64,000 nucleotides of DNA from Patiria miniata (GCF_015706575.1 NW_024037074.1:24789334-24853333); one strand, 5' to 3'; positions 49,652-63,398 are shown, numbered from the stretch's first letter. A program made the numbers and translations. The notes: generated by a model from the sequence alone, not told the origin.

Positions 49652-52600
49652 TTGCATAATTTCAGACATTTGGCGCAAGTGTTCCAAGTGGCTAGATCGC
49701 GGCATCGGAAATCAATTCTTTGACTTCAACACAGAGACAAGGGCCCACATTACATCAAACAAAACAACACGGTTGTCCTGCCCCCAGATCTGAAAAGAGG
49801 ACAGTGATCCAACTTTTCAGACCTGAGTTCAAGAGGGGGTAAAATTCACAAGTACTTAACTTTTAAATCGACGAAAGCTGCCCGGCGTCTTCTTCTGCAC
49901 CAGAGACCCTCATCTTCTTCTTCGTGGACCTGCACAGGACACACGGACAAAAAGACAAAAAAAGACTGCAAAAAATCGCAGCCAGGAGAATGTTAATGCC
50001 AGTCACAAATGTACATCTTTCAAAATAACACATACACATACAAAGAAAGACTTCATTTCCAGCCAGACGCGATGCTATTTTCTTACTCTTTTCATGCTGC
50101 GCGCACTCAATTTCGACTTGTTGTCATACAATACAATAAGCTCCCAAAATATAAGAACTTTCAGTTGCATAATTTCAGACATTTGGCGCAAGTGTTCCAA
50201 GTGGCTAGATCGCGGCCTTCGGAAATCAATTCTTTGACTTCAACACAGAGACAAGGGCCCACATTACATCAAACAAAACAACACGGTTGTCCTGCCCCCA
50301 GATCTGAAAAGAGGACAGTGATCCAACTTTTCAGACCTGAGTTCAAGAGGGGGTAAAATTCACAAGTACTTAACTTTTAAATCGACGAAAGCTGCCCGGC
50401 GTCTTCTTCTGCACCAGAGACCCTCATCTTCTTCTTCGTGGACCTGCACAGGACACACGGACAAAAAGACAAAAAAAGACTGCAAAAAATCGCAGCCAGG
50501 AGAATGTTAATGCCAGTCACAAATGTACATCTTTCAAAATAACACATACACATACAAAGAAAGACTTCATTTCCAGCCAGACGCGATGCTATTTTCTTAC
50601 TCTTTTCATGCTGCGCGCACTCAATTTCGACTTGTTGTCATACAATACAATAAGCTCCCAAAATATAAGAACTTTCAGTTGCATAATTTCAGACATTTGG
50701 CGCAAGTGTTCCAAGTGGCTAGATCGCGGGCATCGGAAATCAATTCTTTGACTTCAACACAGAGACAAGGGCCCACATTACATCAAATAAAACAACACGG
50801 TTGTCCTGCCCCCAGATCTGAAAAGAGGACAGTGATCCAACTTTTCAGACCTGAGTTCAAGAGGGGGTAAAATTCACAAGTACTTAACTTTTAAATCGAC
50901 GAAAGCTGCCCGGCGTCTTCTTCTGCACCAGAGACCCTCATCTTCTTCTTCGTGGACCTGCACAGGACACACGGACAAAAAGACAAAAAAAGACTGCAAA
51001 AAATCGCAGCCAGGAGAATGTTAATGCCAGTCACAAATGTACATCTTTCAAAATAACACATACACATACAAAGAAAGACTTCATTTCCAGCCAGACGCGA
51101 TGCTATTTTCTTACTCTTTTCATGCTGCGCGCACTCAATTTCGACTTGTTGTCATACAATAAAGCTCCCAAAATATAAGAACTTTCAGTTGCATAATTTC
51201 AGACATTTGGCGCAAGTGTTCCAAGTGGCTAGATCGCGGGCATCGGAAATCAATTCTTTGACTTCAACACAGAGACAAGGGCCCACATTACATCAAACAA
51301 AACAACACGGTTGTCCTGCCCCCAGATCTGAAAAGAGGACAGTGATCCAACTTTTCAGACCTGAGTTCAAGAGGGGGTAAAATTCACAAGTACTTAACTT
51401 TTAAATCGACGAAAGCTGCCCGGCGTCTTCTTCTGCACCAGAGACCCTCATCTTCTTCTTCGTGGACCTGCACAGGACACACGGACAAAAAGACAAAAAA
51501 AGACTGCAAAAAATCGCAGCCAGGAGAATGTTAATGCCAGTCACAAATGTACATCTTTCAAAATAACACATACACATACAAAGAAAGACTTCATTTCCAG
51601 CCAGACGCGATGCTATTTTCTTACTCTTTTCATGCTGCGCGCACTCAATTTCGACTTGTTGTCATACAATACAATAAGCTCCCAAAATATAAGAACTTTC
51701 AGTTGCATAATTTCAGACATTTGGCGCAAGTGTTCCAAGTGGCTAGATCGCGGCCTTCGGAAATAAATTCTTTGACTTCAACACAGAGACAAGGGCCCAC
51801 ATTACATCAAATAAAACAACACGGTTGTCCTGCCCCCAGATCTGAAAAGAGGACAGTGATCCAACTTTTCAGACCTGAGTTCAAGAGGGGGTAAAATTCA
51901 CAAGTACTTAACTTTTAAATCGACGAAAGCTGCCCGGCGTCTTCTTCTGCACCAGAGACCCTCATCTTCTTCTTCGTGGACCTGCACAGGACACACGGAC
52001 AAAAAGACAAAAAAAGACTGCAAAAAATCGCAGCCAGGAGAATGTTAATGCCAGTCACAAATGTACATCTTTCAAAATAACACATACACATACAAAGAAA
52101 GACTTCATTTCCAGCCAGACGCGATGCTATTTTCTTACTCTTTTCATGCTGCGCGCACTCAATTTCGACTTGTTGTCATACAATACAATAAGCTCCCAAA
52201 ATATAAGAACTTTCAGTTGCATAATTTCAGACATTTGGCGCAAGTGTTCCAAGTGGCTAGATCGCGGGCATCGGAAATCAATTCTTTGACTTCAACACAG
52301 AGACAAGGGCCCACATTACATCAAATAAAACAACACGGTTGTCCTGCCCCCAGATCTGAAAAGAGGACAGTGATCCAACTTTTCAGACCTGAGTTCAAGA
52401 GGGGGTAAAATTCACAAGTACTTAACTTTTAAATCGACGAAAGCTGCCCGGCGTCTTCTTCTGCACCAGAGACCCTCATCTTCTTCTTCGTGGACCTGCA
52501 CAGGACACACGGACAAAAAGACAAAAAAAGACTGCAAAAAATCGCAGCCAGGAGAATGTTAATGCCAGTCACAAATGTACATCTTTCAAAATAACACATA

Positions 52601-52730
52601 CACATACAAAGAAAGACTTCATTTCCAGCCAGACGCGATGCTATTTTCTTACTCTTTTCATGCTGCGCGCACTCAATTTCGACTTGTTGTCATACAATAC
52701 AATAAGCTCCCAAAATATAAGAACTTTCAG
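49652..52730 (+). repeat. Three-monomer higher-order repeat, two further units
   Basis: Units start at 49652 and 51189 (1537 bp apart), again in the order short, long with 'ccttcgg', long with 'gcatcgg'. They are followed by two extra long monomers (52731 and 53245) that break the pattern, and the order is less regular to 61.7 kb. Confidence 0.6.
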
Positions 52731-55700
52731 TTGCATAATTTCAGACATTTGGCGCAAGTGTTCCAAGTGGCTAGATCGCGGGCATCGGAAATCAATTCTT
52801 TGACTTCAACACAGAGACAAGGGCCCACATTACATCAAATAAAACAACACGGTTGTCCTGCCCCCAGATCTGAAAAGAGGACAGTGATCCAACTTTTCAG
52901 ACCTGAGTTCAAGAGGGGGTAAAATTCACAAGTACTTAACTTTTAAATCGACGAAAGCTGCCCGGCGTCTTCTTCTGCACCAGAGACCCTCATCTTCTTC
53001 TTCGTGGACCTGCACAGGACACACGGACAAAAAGACAAAAAAAGACTGCAAAAAATCGCAGCCAGGAGAATGTTAATGCCAGTCACAAATGTACATCTTT
53101 CAAAATAACACATACACATACAAAGAAAGACTTCATTTCCAGCCAGACGCGATGCTATTTTCTTACTCTTTTCATGCTGCGCGCACTCAATTTCGACTTG
53201 TTGTCATACAATACAATAAGCTCCCAAAATATAAGAACTTTCAGTTGCATAATTTCAGACATTTGGCGCAAGTTTTCCAAGTGGCTAGATCGCGGGCATC
53301 GGAAATCAATTCTTTGACTTCAACACAGAGACAAGGGCCCACATTACATCAAAAAAACAACACGGTTGTCCTGCCCCCAGATCTGAAAAGAGGACAGTGA
53401 TCCAACTTTTCAGACCTGAGTTCAAGAGGGGGTAAAATTCACAAGTACTTAACTTTTAAATCGACGAAAGCTGCCCGGCGTCTTCTTCTGCACCAGAGAC
53501 CCTCATCTTCTTCTTCGTGGACCTGCACAGGACACACGGACAAAAAGACAAAAAAAGACTGCAAAAAATCGCAGCCAGGAGAATGTTAATGCCAGTCACA
53601 AATGTACATCTTTCAAAATAACACATACACATACAAAGAAAGACTTCATTTCCAGCCAGACGCGATGCTATTTTCTTACTCTTTTCATGCTGCGCGCACT
53701 CAATTTCGACTTGTTGTCATACAATAAAGCTCCCAAAATATAAGAACTTTCAGTTGCATAATTTCAGACATTTGGCGCAAGTGTTCCAAGTGGCTAGATC
53801 GCGGCCTTCGGAAATAAATTCTTTGACTTCAACACAGAGACAAGGGCCCACATTACATCAAACAAAACAACACGGTTGTCCTGCCCCCAGATCTGAAAAG
53901 AGGACAGTGATCCAACTTTTCAGACCTGAGTTCAAGAGGGGGTAAAATTACAAGTACTTAACTTTTAAATCGACGAAAGCTGCCCGGCGTCTTCTTCTGC
54001 ACCAGAGACCCTCATCTTCTTCTTCGTGGACCTGCACAGGACACACGGACAAAAAGACAAAAAAAGACTGCAAAAAATCGCAGCCAGGAGAATGTTAATG
54101 CCAGTCACAAATGTACATCTTTCAAAATAACACATACACATACAAAGAAAGACTTCATTTCCAGCCAGACGCGATGCTATTTTCTTACTCTTTTCATGCT
54201 GCGCGCACTCAATTTCGACTTGTTGTCATACAATACAATAAGCTCCCAAAATATAAGAACTTTCAGTTGCATAATTTCAGACATTTGGCGCAAGTTTTCC
54301 AAGTGGCTAGATCGCGGCATCGGAAATCAATTCTTTGACTTCAACACAGAGACAAGGGCCCACATTACATCAAATAAAACAACACGGTTGTCCTGCCCCC
54401 AGATCTGAAAAGAGGACAGTGATCCAACTTTTCAGACCTGAGTTCAAGAGGGGGTAAAATTCACAAGTACTTAACTTTTAAATCGACGAAAGCTGCCCGG
54501 CGTCTTCTTCTGCACCAGAGACCCTCATCTTCTTCTTCGTGGACCTGCACAGGACACACGGACAAAAAGACAAAAAAAGACTGCAAAAAATCGCAGCCAG
54601 GAGAATGTTAATGCCAGTCACAAATGTACATCTTTCAAAATAACACATACACATACAAAGAAAGACTTCATTTCCAGCCAGACGCGATGCTATTTTCTTA
54701 CTCTTTTCATGCTGCGCGCACTCAATTTCGACTTGTTGTCATACAATACAATAAGCTCCCAAAATATAAGAACTTTCAGTTGCATAATTTCAGACATTTG
54801 GCGCAAGTGTTCCAAGTGGCTAGATCGCGGGCATCGGAAATCAATTCTTTGACTTCAACACAGAGACAAGGGCCCACATTACATCAAATAAAACAACACG
54901 GTTGTCCTGCCCCCAGATCTGAAAAGAGGACAGTGATCCAACTTTTCAGACCTGAGTTCAAGAGGGGGTAAAATTCACAAGTACTTAACTTTTAAATCGA
55001 CGAAAGCTGCCCGCGTCTTCTTCTGCACCAGAGACCCTCATCTTCTTCTTCGTGGACCTGCACAGGACACACGGACAAAAAGACAAAAAAGACTGCAAAA
55101 AATCGCAGCCAGGAGAATGTTAATGCCAGTCACAAATGTACATCTTTCAAAATAACACATACACATACAAAGAAAGACTTCATTTCCAGCCAGACGCGAT
55201 GCTATTTTCTTACTCTTTTCATGCTGCGCGCACTCAATTTCGACTTGTTGTCATACAATAAAGCTCCCAAAATATAAGAACTTTCAGTTGCATAATTTCA
55301 GACATTTGGCGCAAGTTTCCAAGTGGCTAGATCGCGGGCATCGGAAATCAATTCTTTGACTTCAACACAGAGACAAGGGCCCACATTACATCAAATAAAA
55401 CAACACGGTTGTCCTGCCCCAGATCTGAAAAGAGGACAGTGATCCAACTTTTCAGACCTGAGTTCAAGAGGGGGTAAAATTCACAAGTACTTAACTTTTA
55501 AATCGACGAAAGCTGCCCGGCGTCTTCTTCTGCACCAGAGACCCTCATCTTCTTCTTCGTGGACCTGCACAGGACACACGGACAAAAAGACAAAAAAAGA
55601 CTGCAAAAAATCGCAGCCAGGAGAATGTTAATGCCAGTCACAAATGTACATCTTTCAAAATAACACATACACATACAAAGAAAGACTTCATTTCCAGCCA

Positions 55701-58700
55701 GACGCGATGCTATTTTCTTACTCTTTTCATGCTGCGCGCACTCAATTTCGACTTGTTGTCATACAATACAATAAGCTCCCAAAATATAAGAACTTTCAGT
55801 TGCATAATTTCAGACATTTGGCGCAAGTGTTCCAAGTGGCTAGATCGCGGCCTTCGGAAATAATTCTTTGACTTCAACACAGAGACAAGGGCCCACATTA
55901 CATCAAACAAAACAACACGGTTGTCCTGCCCCCAGATCTGAAAAGAGGACAGTGATCCAACTTTTCAGACCTGAGTTCAAGAGGGGGTAAAATTCACAAG
56001 TACTTAACTTTTAAATCGACGAAAGCTGCCCGGCGTCTTCTTCTGCACCAGAGACCCTCATCTTCTTCTTCGTGGACCTGCACAGGACACACGGACAAAA
56101 AGACAAAAAAAGACTGCAAAAAATCGCAGCCAGGAGAATGTTAATGCCAGTCACAAATGTACATCTTTCAAAATAACACATACACATACAAAGAAAGACT
56201 TCATTTCCAGCCAGACGCGATGCTATTTTCTTACTCTTTTCATGCTGCGCGCACTCAATTTCGACTTGTTGTCATACAATACAATAAGCTCCCAAAATAT
56301 AAGAACTTTCAGTTGCATAATTTCAGACATTTGGCGCAAGTGTTCCAAGTGGCTAGATCGCGGGCATCGGAAATCAATTCTTTGACTTCAACACAGAGAC
56401 AAGGGCCCACATTACATCAAATAAAACAACACGGTTGTCCTGCCCCCAGATCTGAAAAGAGGACAGTGATCCAACTTTTCAGACCTGAGTTCAAGAGGGG
56501 GTAAAATTCACAAGTACTTAACTTTTAAATCGACGAAAGCTGCCCGGCGTCTTCTTCTGCACCAGAGACCCTCATCTTCTTCTTCGTGGACCTGCACAGG
56601 ACACACGGACAAAAAGACAAAAAAAGACTGCAAAAAATCGCAGCCAGGAGAATGTTAATGCCAGTCACAAATGTACATCTTTCAAAATAACACATACACA
56701 TACAAAGAAAGACTTCATTTCCAGCCAGACGCGATGCTATTTTCTTACTCTTTTCATGCTGCGCGCACTCAATTTCGACTTGTTGTCATACAATACAATA
56801 AGCTCCCAAAATATAAGAACTTTCAGTTGCATAATTTCAGACATTTGGCGCAAGTTTCCAAGTGGCTAGATCGCGGGCATCGGAAATCAATTCTTTGACT
56901 TCAACACAGAGACAAGGGCCCACATTACATCAAAAAAAACAACACGGTTGTCCTGCCCCCAGATCTGAAAAGAGGACAGTGATCCAACTTTTCAGACCTG
57001 AGTTCAAGAGGGGGTAAAATTCACAAGTACTTAACTTTTAAATCGACGAAAGCTGCCCGGCGTCTTCTTCTGCACCAGAGACCCTCATCTTCTTCTTCGT
57101 GGACCTGCACAGGACACACGGACAAAAAGACAAAAAAGACTGCAAAAAATCGCAGCCAGGAGAATGTTAATGCCAGTCACAAATGTACATCTTTCAAAAT
57201 AACACATACACATACAAAGAAAGACTTCATTTCCAGCCAGACGCGATGCTATTTTCTTACTCTTTTCATGCTGCGCGCACTCAATTTCGACTTGTTGTCA
57301 TACAATAAAGCTCCCAAAATATAAGAACTTTCAGTTGCATAATTTCAGACATTTGGCGCAAGTTTTCCAAGTGGCTAGATCGCGGGCATCGGAAATCAAT
57401 TCTTTGACTTCAACACAGAGACAAGGGCCCACATTACATCAAATAAAACAACACGGTTGTCCTGCCCCCAGATCTGAAAAGAGGACAGTGATCCAACTTT
57501 TCAGACCTGAGTTCAAGAGGGGGTAAAATTCACAAGTACTTAACTTTTAAATCGACGAAAGCTGCCCGGCGTCTTCTTCTGCACCAGAGACCCTCATCTT
57601 CTTCTTCGTGGACCTGCACAGGACACACGGACAAAAAGACAAAAAAAGACTGCAAAAAATCGCAGCCAGGAGAATGTTAATGCCAGTCACAAATGTACAT
57701 CTTTCAAAATAACACATACACATACAAAGAAAGACTTCATTTCCAGCCAGACGCGATGCTATTTTCTTACTCTTTTCATGCTGCGCGCACTCAATTTCGA
57801 CTTGTTGTCATACAATACAATAAGCTCCCAAAATATAAGAACTTTCAGTTGCATAATTTCAGACATTTGGCGCAAGTGTTCCAAGTGGCTAGATCGCGGG
57901 CATCGGAAATCAATTCTTTGACTTCAACACAGAGACAAGGGCCCACATTACATCAAACAAAACAACACGGTTGTCCTGCCCCCAGATCTGAAAAGAGGAC
58001 AGTGATCCAACTTTTCAGACCTGAGTTCAAGAGGGGGTAAATTCACAAGTACTTAACTTTTAAATCGACGAAAGCTGCCCGGCGTCTTCTTCTGCACCAG
58101 AGACCCTCATCTTCTTCTTCGTGGACCTGCACAGGACACACGGACAAAAAGACAAAAAAAGACTGCAAAAATCGCAGCCAGGAGAATGTTAATGCCAGTC
58201 ACAAATGTACATCTTTCAAAATAACACATACACATACAAAGAAAGACTTCATTTCCAGCCAGACGCGATGCTATTTTCTTACTCTTTTCATGCTGCGCGC
58301 ACTCAATTTCGACTTGTTGTCATACAATAAAGCTCCCAAAATATAAGAACTTTCAGTTGCATAATTTCAGACATTTGGCGCAAGTTTTCCAAGTGGCTAG
58401 ATCGCGGGCATCGGAAATCAATTCTTTGACTTCAACACAGAGACAAGGGCCCACATTACATCAAATAAAACAACACGGTTGTCCTGCCCCCAGATCTGAA
58501 AAGAGGACAGTGATCCAACTTTTCAGACCTGAGTTCAAGAGGGGGTAAAATTCACAAGTACTTAACTTTTAAATCGACGAAAGCTGCCCGGCGTCTTCTT
58601 CTGCACCAGAGACCCTCATCTTCTTCTTCGTGGACCTGCACAGGACACACGGACAAAAAGACAAAAAAAGACTGCAAAAAATCGCAGCCAGGAGAATGTT

Positions 58701-61700
58701 AATGCCAGTCACAAATGTACATCTTTCAAAATAACACATACACATACAAAGAAAGACTTCATTTCCAGCCAGACGCGATGCTATTTTCTTACTCTTTTCA
58801 TGCTGCGCGCACTCAATTTCGACTTGTTGTCATACAATACAATAAGCTCCCAAAATATAAGAACTTTCAGTTGCATAATTTCAGACATTTGGCGCAAGTT
58901 TTCCAAGTGGCTAGATCGCGGGCATCGGAAATCAATTCTTTGACTTCAACACAGAGACAAGGGCCCACATTACATCAAATAAAACAACACGGTTGTCCTG
59001 CCCCCAGATCTGAAAAGAGGACAGTGATCCAACTTTTCAGACCTGAGTTCAAGAGGGGGTAAAATTCACAAGTACTTAACTTTTAAATCGACGAAAGCTG
59101 CCCGGCGTCTTCTTCTGCACCAGAGACCCTCATCTTCTTCTTCGTGGACCTGCACAGGACACACGGACAAAAAGACAAAAAAAGACTGCAAAAAATCGCA
59201 GCCAGGAGAATGTTAATGCCAGTCACAAATGTACATCTTTCAAAATAACACATACACATACAAAGAAAGACTTCATTTCCAGCCAGACGCGATGCTATTT
59301 TCTTACTCTTTTCATGCTGCGCGCACTCAATTTCGACTTGTTGTCATACAATAAAGCTCCCAAAATATAAGAACTTTCAGTTGCATAATTTCAGACATTT
59401 GGCGCAAGTTTTCCAAGTGGCTAGATCGCGGGCTTCGGAAATCAATTCTTTGACTTCAACACAGAGACAAGGGCCCACATTACATCAACAAAACAACACG
59501 GTTGTCCTGCCCCCAGATCTGAAAAGAGGACAGTGATCCAACTTTTCAGACCTGAGTTCAAGAGGGGGTAAAATTTACAAGTACTTAACTTTTAAATCGA
59601 CGAAAGCTGCCCGGCGTCTTCTTCTGCACCAGAGACCCTCATCTTCTTCTTCGTGGACCTGCACAGGACACACGGACAAAAAGACAAAAAAAGACTGCAA
59701 AAAATCGCAGCCAGGAGAATGTTAATGCCAGTCACAAATGTACATCTTTCAAAATAACACATACACATACAAAGAAAGACTTCATTTCCAGCCAGACGCG
59801 ATGCTATTTTCTTACTCTTTTCATGCTGCGCGCACTCAATTTCGACTTGTCATACAATACAATAAGCTCCCAAAATATAAGAACTTTCAGTTGCATAATT
59901 TCAGACATTTGGCGCAAGTTTTCCAAGTGGCTAGATCGCGGGCATCGGAAATCAATTCTTTGACTTCAACACAGAGACAAGGGCCCACATTACATCAAAT
60001 AAAACAACACGGTTGTCCTGCCCCCAGATCTGAAAAGAGGACAGTGATCCAACTTTTCAGACCTGAGTTCAAGAGGGGGTACAATTCACAAGTACTTAAC
60101 TTTTAAATCGACGAAAGCTGCCCGGCGTCTTCTTCTGCACCAGAGACCCTCATCTTCTTCTTCGTGGACCTGCACAGGACACACGGACAAAAAGACAAAA
60201 AAAGACTGCAAAAAATCGCAGCCAGGAGAATGTTAATGCCAGTCACAAATGTACATCTTTCAAAATAACACATACACATACAAAGAAAGACTTCATTTCC
60301 AGCCAGACGCGATGCTATTTTCTTACTCTTTTCATGCTGCGCGCACTCAATTTCGACTTGTCATACAATAAAGCTCCCAAAATATAAGAACTTTCAGTTG
60401 CATAATTTCAGACATTTGGCGCAAGTGTTCCAAGTGGCTAGATCGCGGCCTTCGGAAATAATTCTTTGACTTCAACACAGAGACAAGGGCCCACATTACA
60501 TCAAACAAAACAACACGGTTGTCCTGCCCCCAGATCTGAAAAGAGGACAGTGATCCAACTTTTCAGACCTGAGTTCAAGAGGGGGTAAAATTTACAAGTA
60601 CTTAACTTTTAAATCGACGAAAGCTGCCCGGCGTCTTCTTCTGCACCAGAGACCCTCATCTTCTTCTTCGTGGACCTGCACAGGACACACGGACAAAAAG
60701 ACAAAAAAAGACTGCAAAAAATCGCAGCCAGGAGAATGTTAATGCCAGTCACAAATGTACATCTTTCAAAATAACACATACACATACAAAGAAAGACTTC
60801 ATTTCCAGCCAGACGCGATGCTATTTTCTTACTCTTTTCATGCTGCGCGCACTCAATTTCGACTTGTTGTCATACAATACAATAAGCTCCCAAAATATAA
60901 GAACTTTCAGTTGCATAATTTCAGACATTTGGCGCAAGTGTTCCAAGTGGCTAGATCGCGGGCTCGGAAATCAATTCTTTGACTTCAACACAGAGACAAG
61001 GGCCCACATTACATCAAACAAAACAACACGGTTGTCCTGCCCCCAGATCTGAAAAGAGGACAGTGATCCAACTTTTCAGACCTGAGTTCAAGAGGGGGTA
61101 AAATTTACAAGTACTTAACTTTTAAATCGACGAAAGCTGCCCGGCGTCTTCTTCTGCACCAGAGACCCTCATCTTCTTCTTCGTGGACCTGCACAGGACA
61201 CACGGACAAAAAGACAAAAAAAGACTGCAAAAAATCGCAGCCAGGAGAATGTTAATGCCAGTCACAAATGTACATCTTTCAAAATAACACATACACATAC
61301 AAAGAAAGACTTCATTTCCAGCCAGACGCGATGCTATTTTCTTACTCTTTTCATGCTGCGCGCACTCAATTTCGACTTGTTGTCATACAATAAAGCTCCC
61401 AAAATATAAGAACTTTCAGTTGCATAATTTCAGACATTTGGCGCAAGTGTTCCAAGTGGCTAGATCGCGGCCCTCGGAAATCAATTCTTTGACTTCAACA
61501 CAGAGACAAGGGCCCACATTACATCAAACAAAACAACACGGTTGTCCTGCCCCCAGATCTGAAAAGAGGACAGTGATCCAACTTTTCAGACCTGAGTTCA
61601 AGAGGGGGTAAAATTCACAAGTACTTAACTTTTAAATCGACAAAAGCTGCCCGGCGTCTTCTTCTGCACCAGAGACCCTCATCTTCTTCTTCGTGGACCT

Positions 61701-61712
61701 GCACAGGACACA

Positions 61713-63026
61713 TGAAAGCTGCCCACCAGCGCCCATCACATTCCATCACATTGACAGGAGAACGCCTTTATTACTTCTCGGATCACCCCTAAAAAAAAGT
61801 TCTGCAGCCCATCGCCATTTTGAAAAACGATGCCTACGCTCCATTGCAAAATAAAGCACTTTCAAGGTCCAATTTCGTCAAAATTTCATAGAAATACAAG
61901 GGTCCACTGTACTAATTCAAGCCCCATTGAAAACAGTGTAAAATCAACAAAGTTCAGGGCTAAGTAACATGCAAGCCAACATCACTGGGGTTTCTGAAAC
62001 AAAAATTAAATTATTGTCTTGTCTTACATCTTTTCATTTCTTTTCAATTTTAGGTACATTAGCCGATTACATTTTAAAATATTCACACCCAAATAAAATC
62101 ACCTCCCGAAAAGTGATAGTTCCCGAGCCTGCATCTAGCCATTTTACAAGTGGCATCCTTCCACTTTCACAGGCAAATAGGACCCATTTTTCATCCGTGA
62201 TTTCATCAAGCCTGCCCTCACATGGAAGCCCCAAAACCAGGGAGTTGGTCCTTGGGTATATTTAAACAATTCCACCATTTTTAAAGCCAAACGGTCTCCG
62301 TTTTCAAAAGAAATTGTGGGGGCACTTTTTATGCTAATCAGCTGGAGTAGAAATTCTCGCTTGAATTAGTTCAGTGCACCCACAAGCTCTCAGTCGTGTG
62401 CACGGCTTCCGCCATTCTTATTTACAAATCCTCAAGTTGATCGCCCACAAATGTCTTTAAAACTAGAGAATTTGAGGGCATGCAAATCGTGATTTGCCTG
62501 GCGTAGGCAATTTTTGGTCCAATTACCGGTTTGCAACATGACACATTTTTGTAACAAGGGGTTTCAAACCAGAAGACCAGAATTTTAAAAAAGTTCTCTG
62601 CATGAAAGAGCAAATTCATGTCAAAATTATTCGTTAATTATTGCTGCGTCGACGTTTAGTTCAGTTGACACTGTTAACATGGGCACTGGAAACAATTAAA
62701 TGTAGTATCCTGACGTTACTCCTATGGTTATGTACAAAGTCTATGTGGGGTGTTGAGTGCATTAAATTCGAACAGTTTCTCTGTCCCAAATTCATGTCTT
62801 TTGCTGCAATGGCTGACCTTTATTGAGATGACATATGATAAAAAACAAGTCAGGTGTGTTTACAAACACAAATGCCCCACAACCGTGACTGTTCCCACGA
62901 CATAACACCACTCTTTTAACATCAACTTACATGTACAGTGTACCTTGGTAACAGGGAACGTTCATTGACAGCATTAGTGTTTTCTAAAGTTTTATATGAA
63001 TTAATCTCTATGATCTCAGAACAAAT
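61713..63026. other. Flank outside satellite array; no gene recognised
   Basis: The satellite stops after 'gcacaggacaca', and sequence unrelated to the monomer follows, apart from 11 bp 'gaaagctgccc' at 61714-61724 that also occurs inside the monomer. The region has only short ORFs (the longest reads 98 codons at 61969-62265), with no domain, repeat or composition supporting a protein. A 'ccgccatt' at about 62410 and 'atgctaat' at about 62331 resemble promoter elements but are unsupported as such. It may hold degraded transposon remnants or an intron or intergenic segment. Confidence 0.5.
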
Positions 63027-63317
63027 ACAAGATTTCTTTTATTTAGCCACTGTGACTTTGACCTTTCGGCCCCAATTGCAATAGGCTTCTTAGGATTGCC
63101 AAGGACAGTCCACAAACCAAATTTGAAGTTCACATGTAAAGTATTTCTCAAGTTATCGCGCTGACAAAATTTCTATCGTTTTAACCACTGTGACCTTGAC
63201 CCTTGACCTTTCGGCCCCAAATGCAATAAGCTTCTTAGGATTACGAAGAACAATACACAAACCAAATTTGAAGTTCATACGTTAAGTATTTCTCAAGTTA
63301 TCGCGCTGACAAGATTT
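63027..63317 (+). repeat. Diverged tandem repeat, about 2.1 copies of 137-145 bp, 'TGACCTTGACC' type
   Basis: Copy 1 runs about 63027-63163 and copy 2 about 63164-63308, with a partial third copy beginning 'acaagattt'. Shared blocks include 'gacctttcggcccca', 'cttcttaggatt', 'caaaccaaatttgaagttca' and 'atttctcaagttatcgcg'. Copy 2 contains 'tgaccttgacccttgacctt'. From memory, repeats with serial TGACCTT motifs are widespread in molluscan and other marine invertebrate genomes. The family name is not known to me. Confidence 0.8.
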
Positions 63318-63398
63318 ATCCGGACACACCACACACACCACAAAAATGGTGGTTTTAGGTTTTCAGAAGTTCAGTGTGGATATGACGCGACATTGACA

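Larger units (their letters stand above)
29976..61712 (+). repeat. Satellite array, right block (510/514-bp monomers)
   Basis: This is the same satellite in the same orientation, resuming exactly where the left block stopped: left 'aaaattcacaagt', right 'caagtacttaac', sharing the duplicated CAAGT. There are 62 phase points (30292, 30806, 31319 ... 60911, 61420). Most monomers are type B with the 'caat' insertion (514 bp), interspersed with 510-bp monomers. The stretch 33364-38393 is richer in 510-bp, type A-like copies. Many copies after about 40 kb carry single-base deletions, giving 507-513-bp spacings. The array ends inside a monomer at 'gcacaggacaca'. Confidence 0.98.

Noticed and set aside
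1..61712. CRISPR-like regular repeats
   Set aside because: The repeat unit is over 500 bp with no unique spacers; this is satellite DNA in a eukaryotic setting.
61969..62265. 98-codon ORF in the right flank
   Set aside because: No domain, composition or neighbouring exon signal supports it. ORFs of this size arise by chance in 2.3 kb.
62641..62826. 61-codon ORF in the right flank
   Set aside because: Short, begins at a non-ATG codon, and has no recognisable feature.
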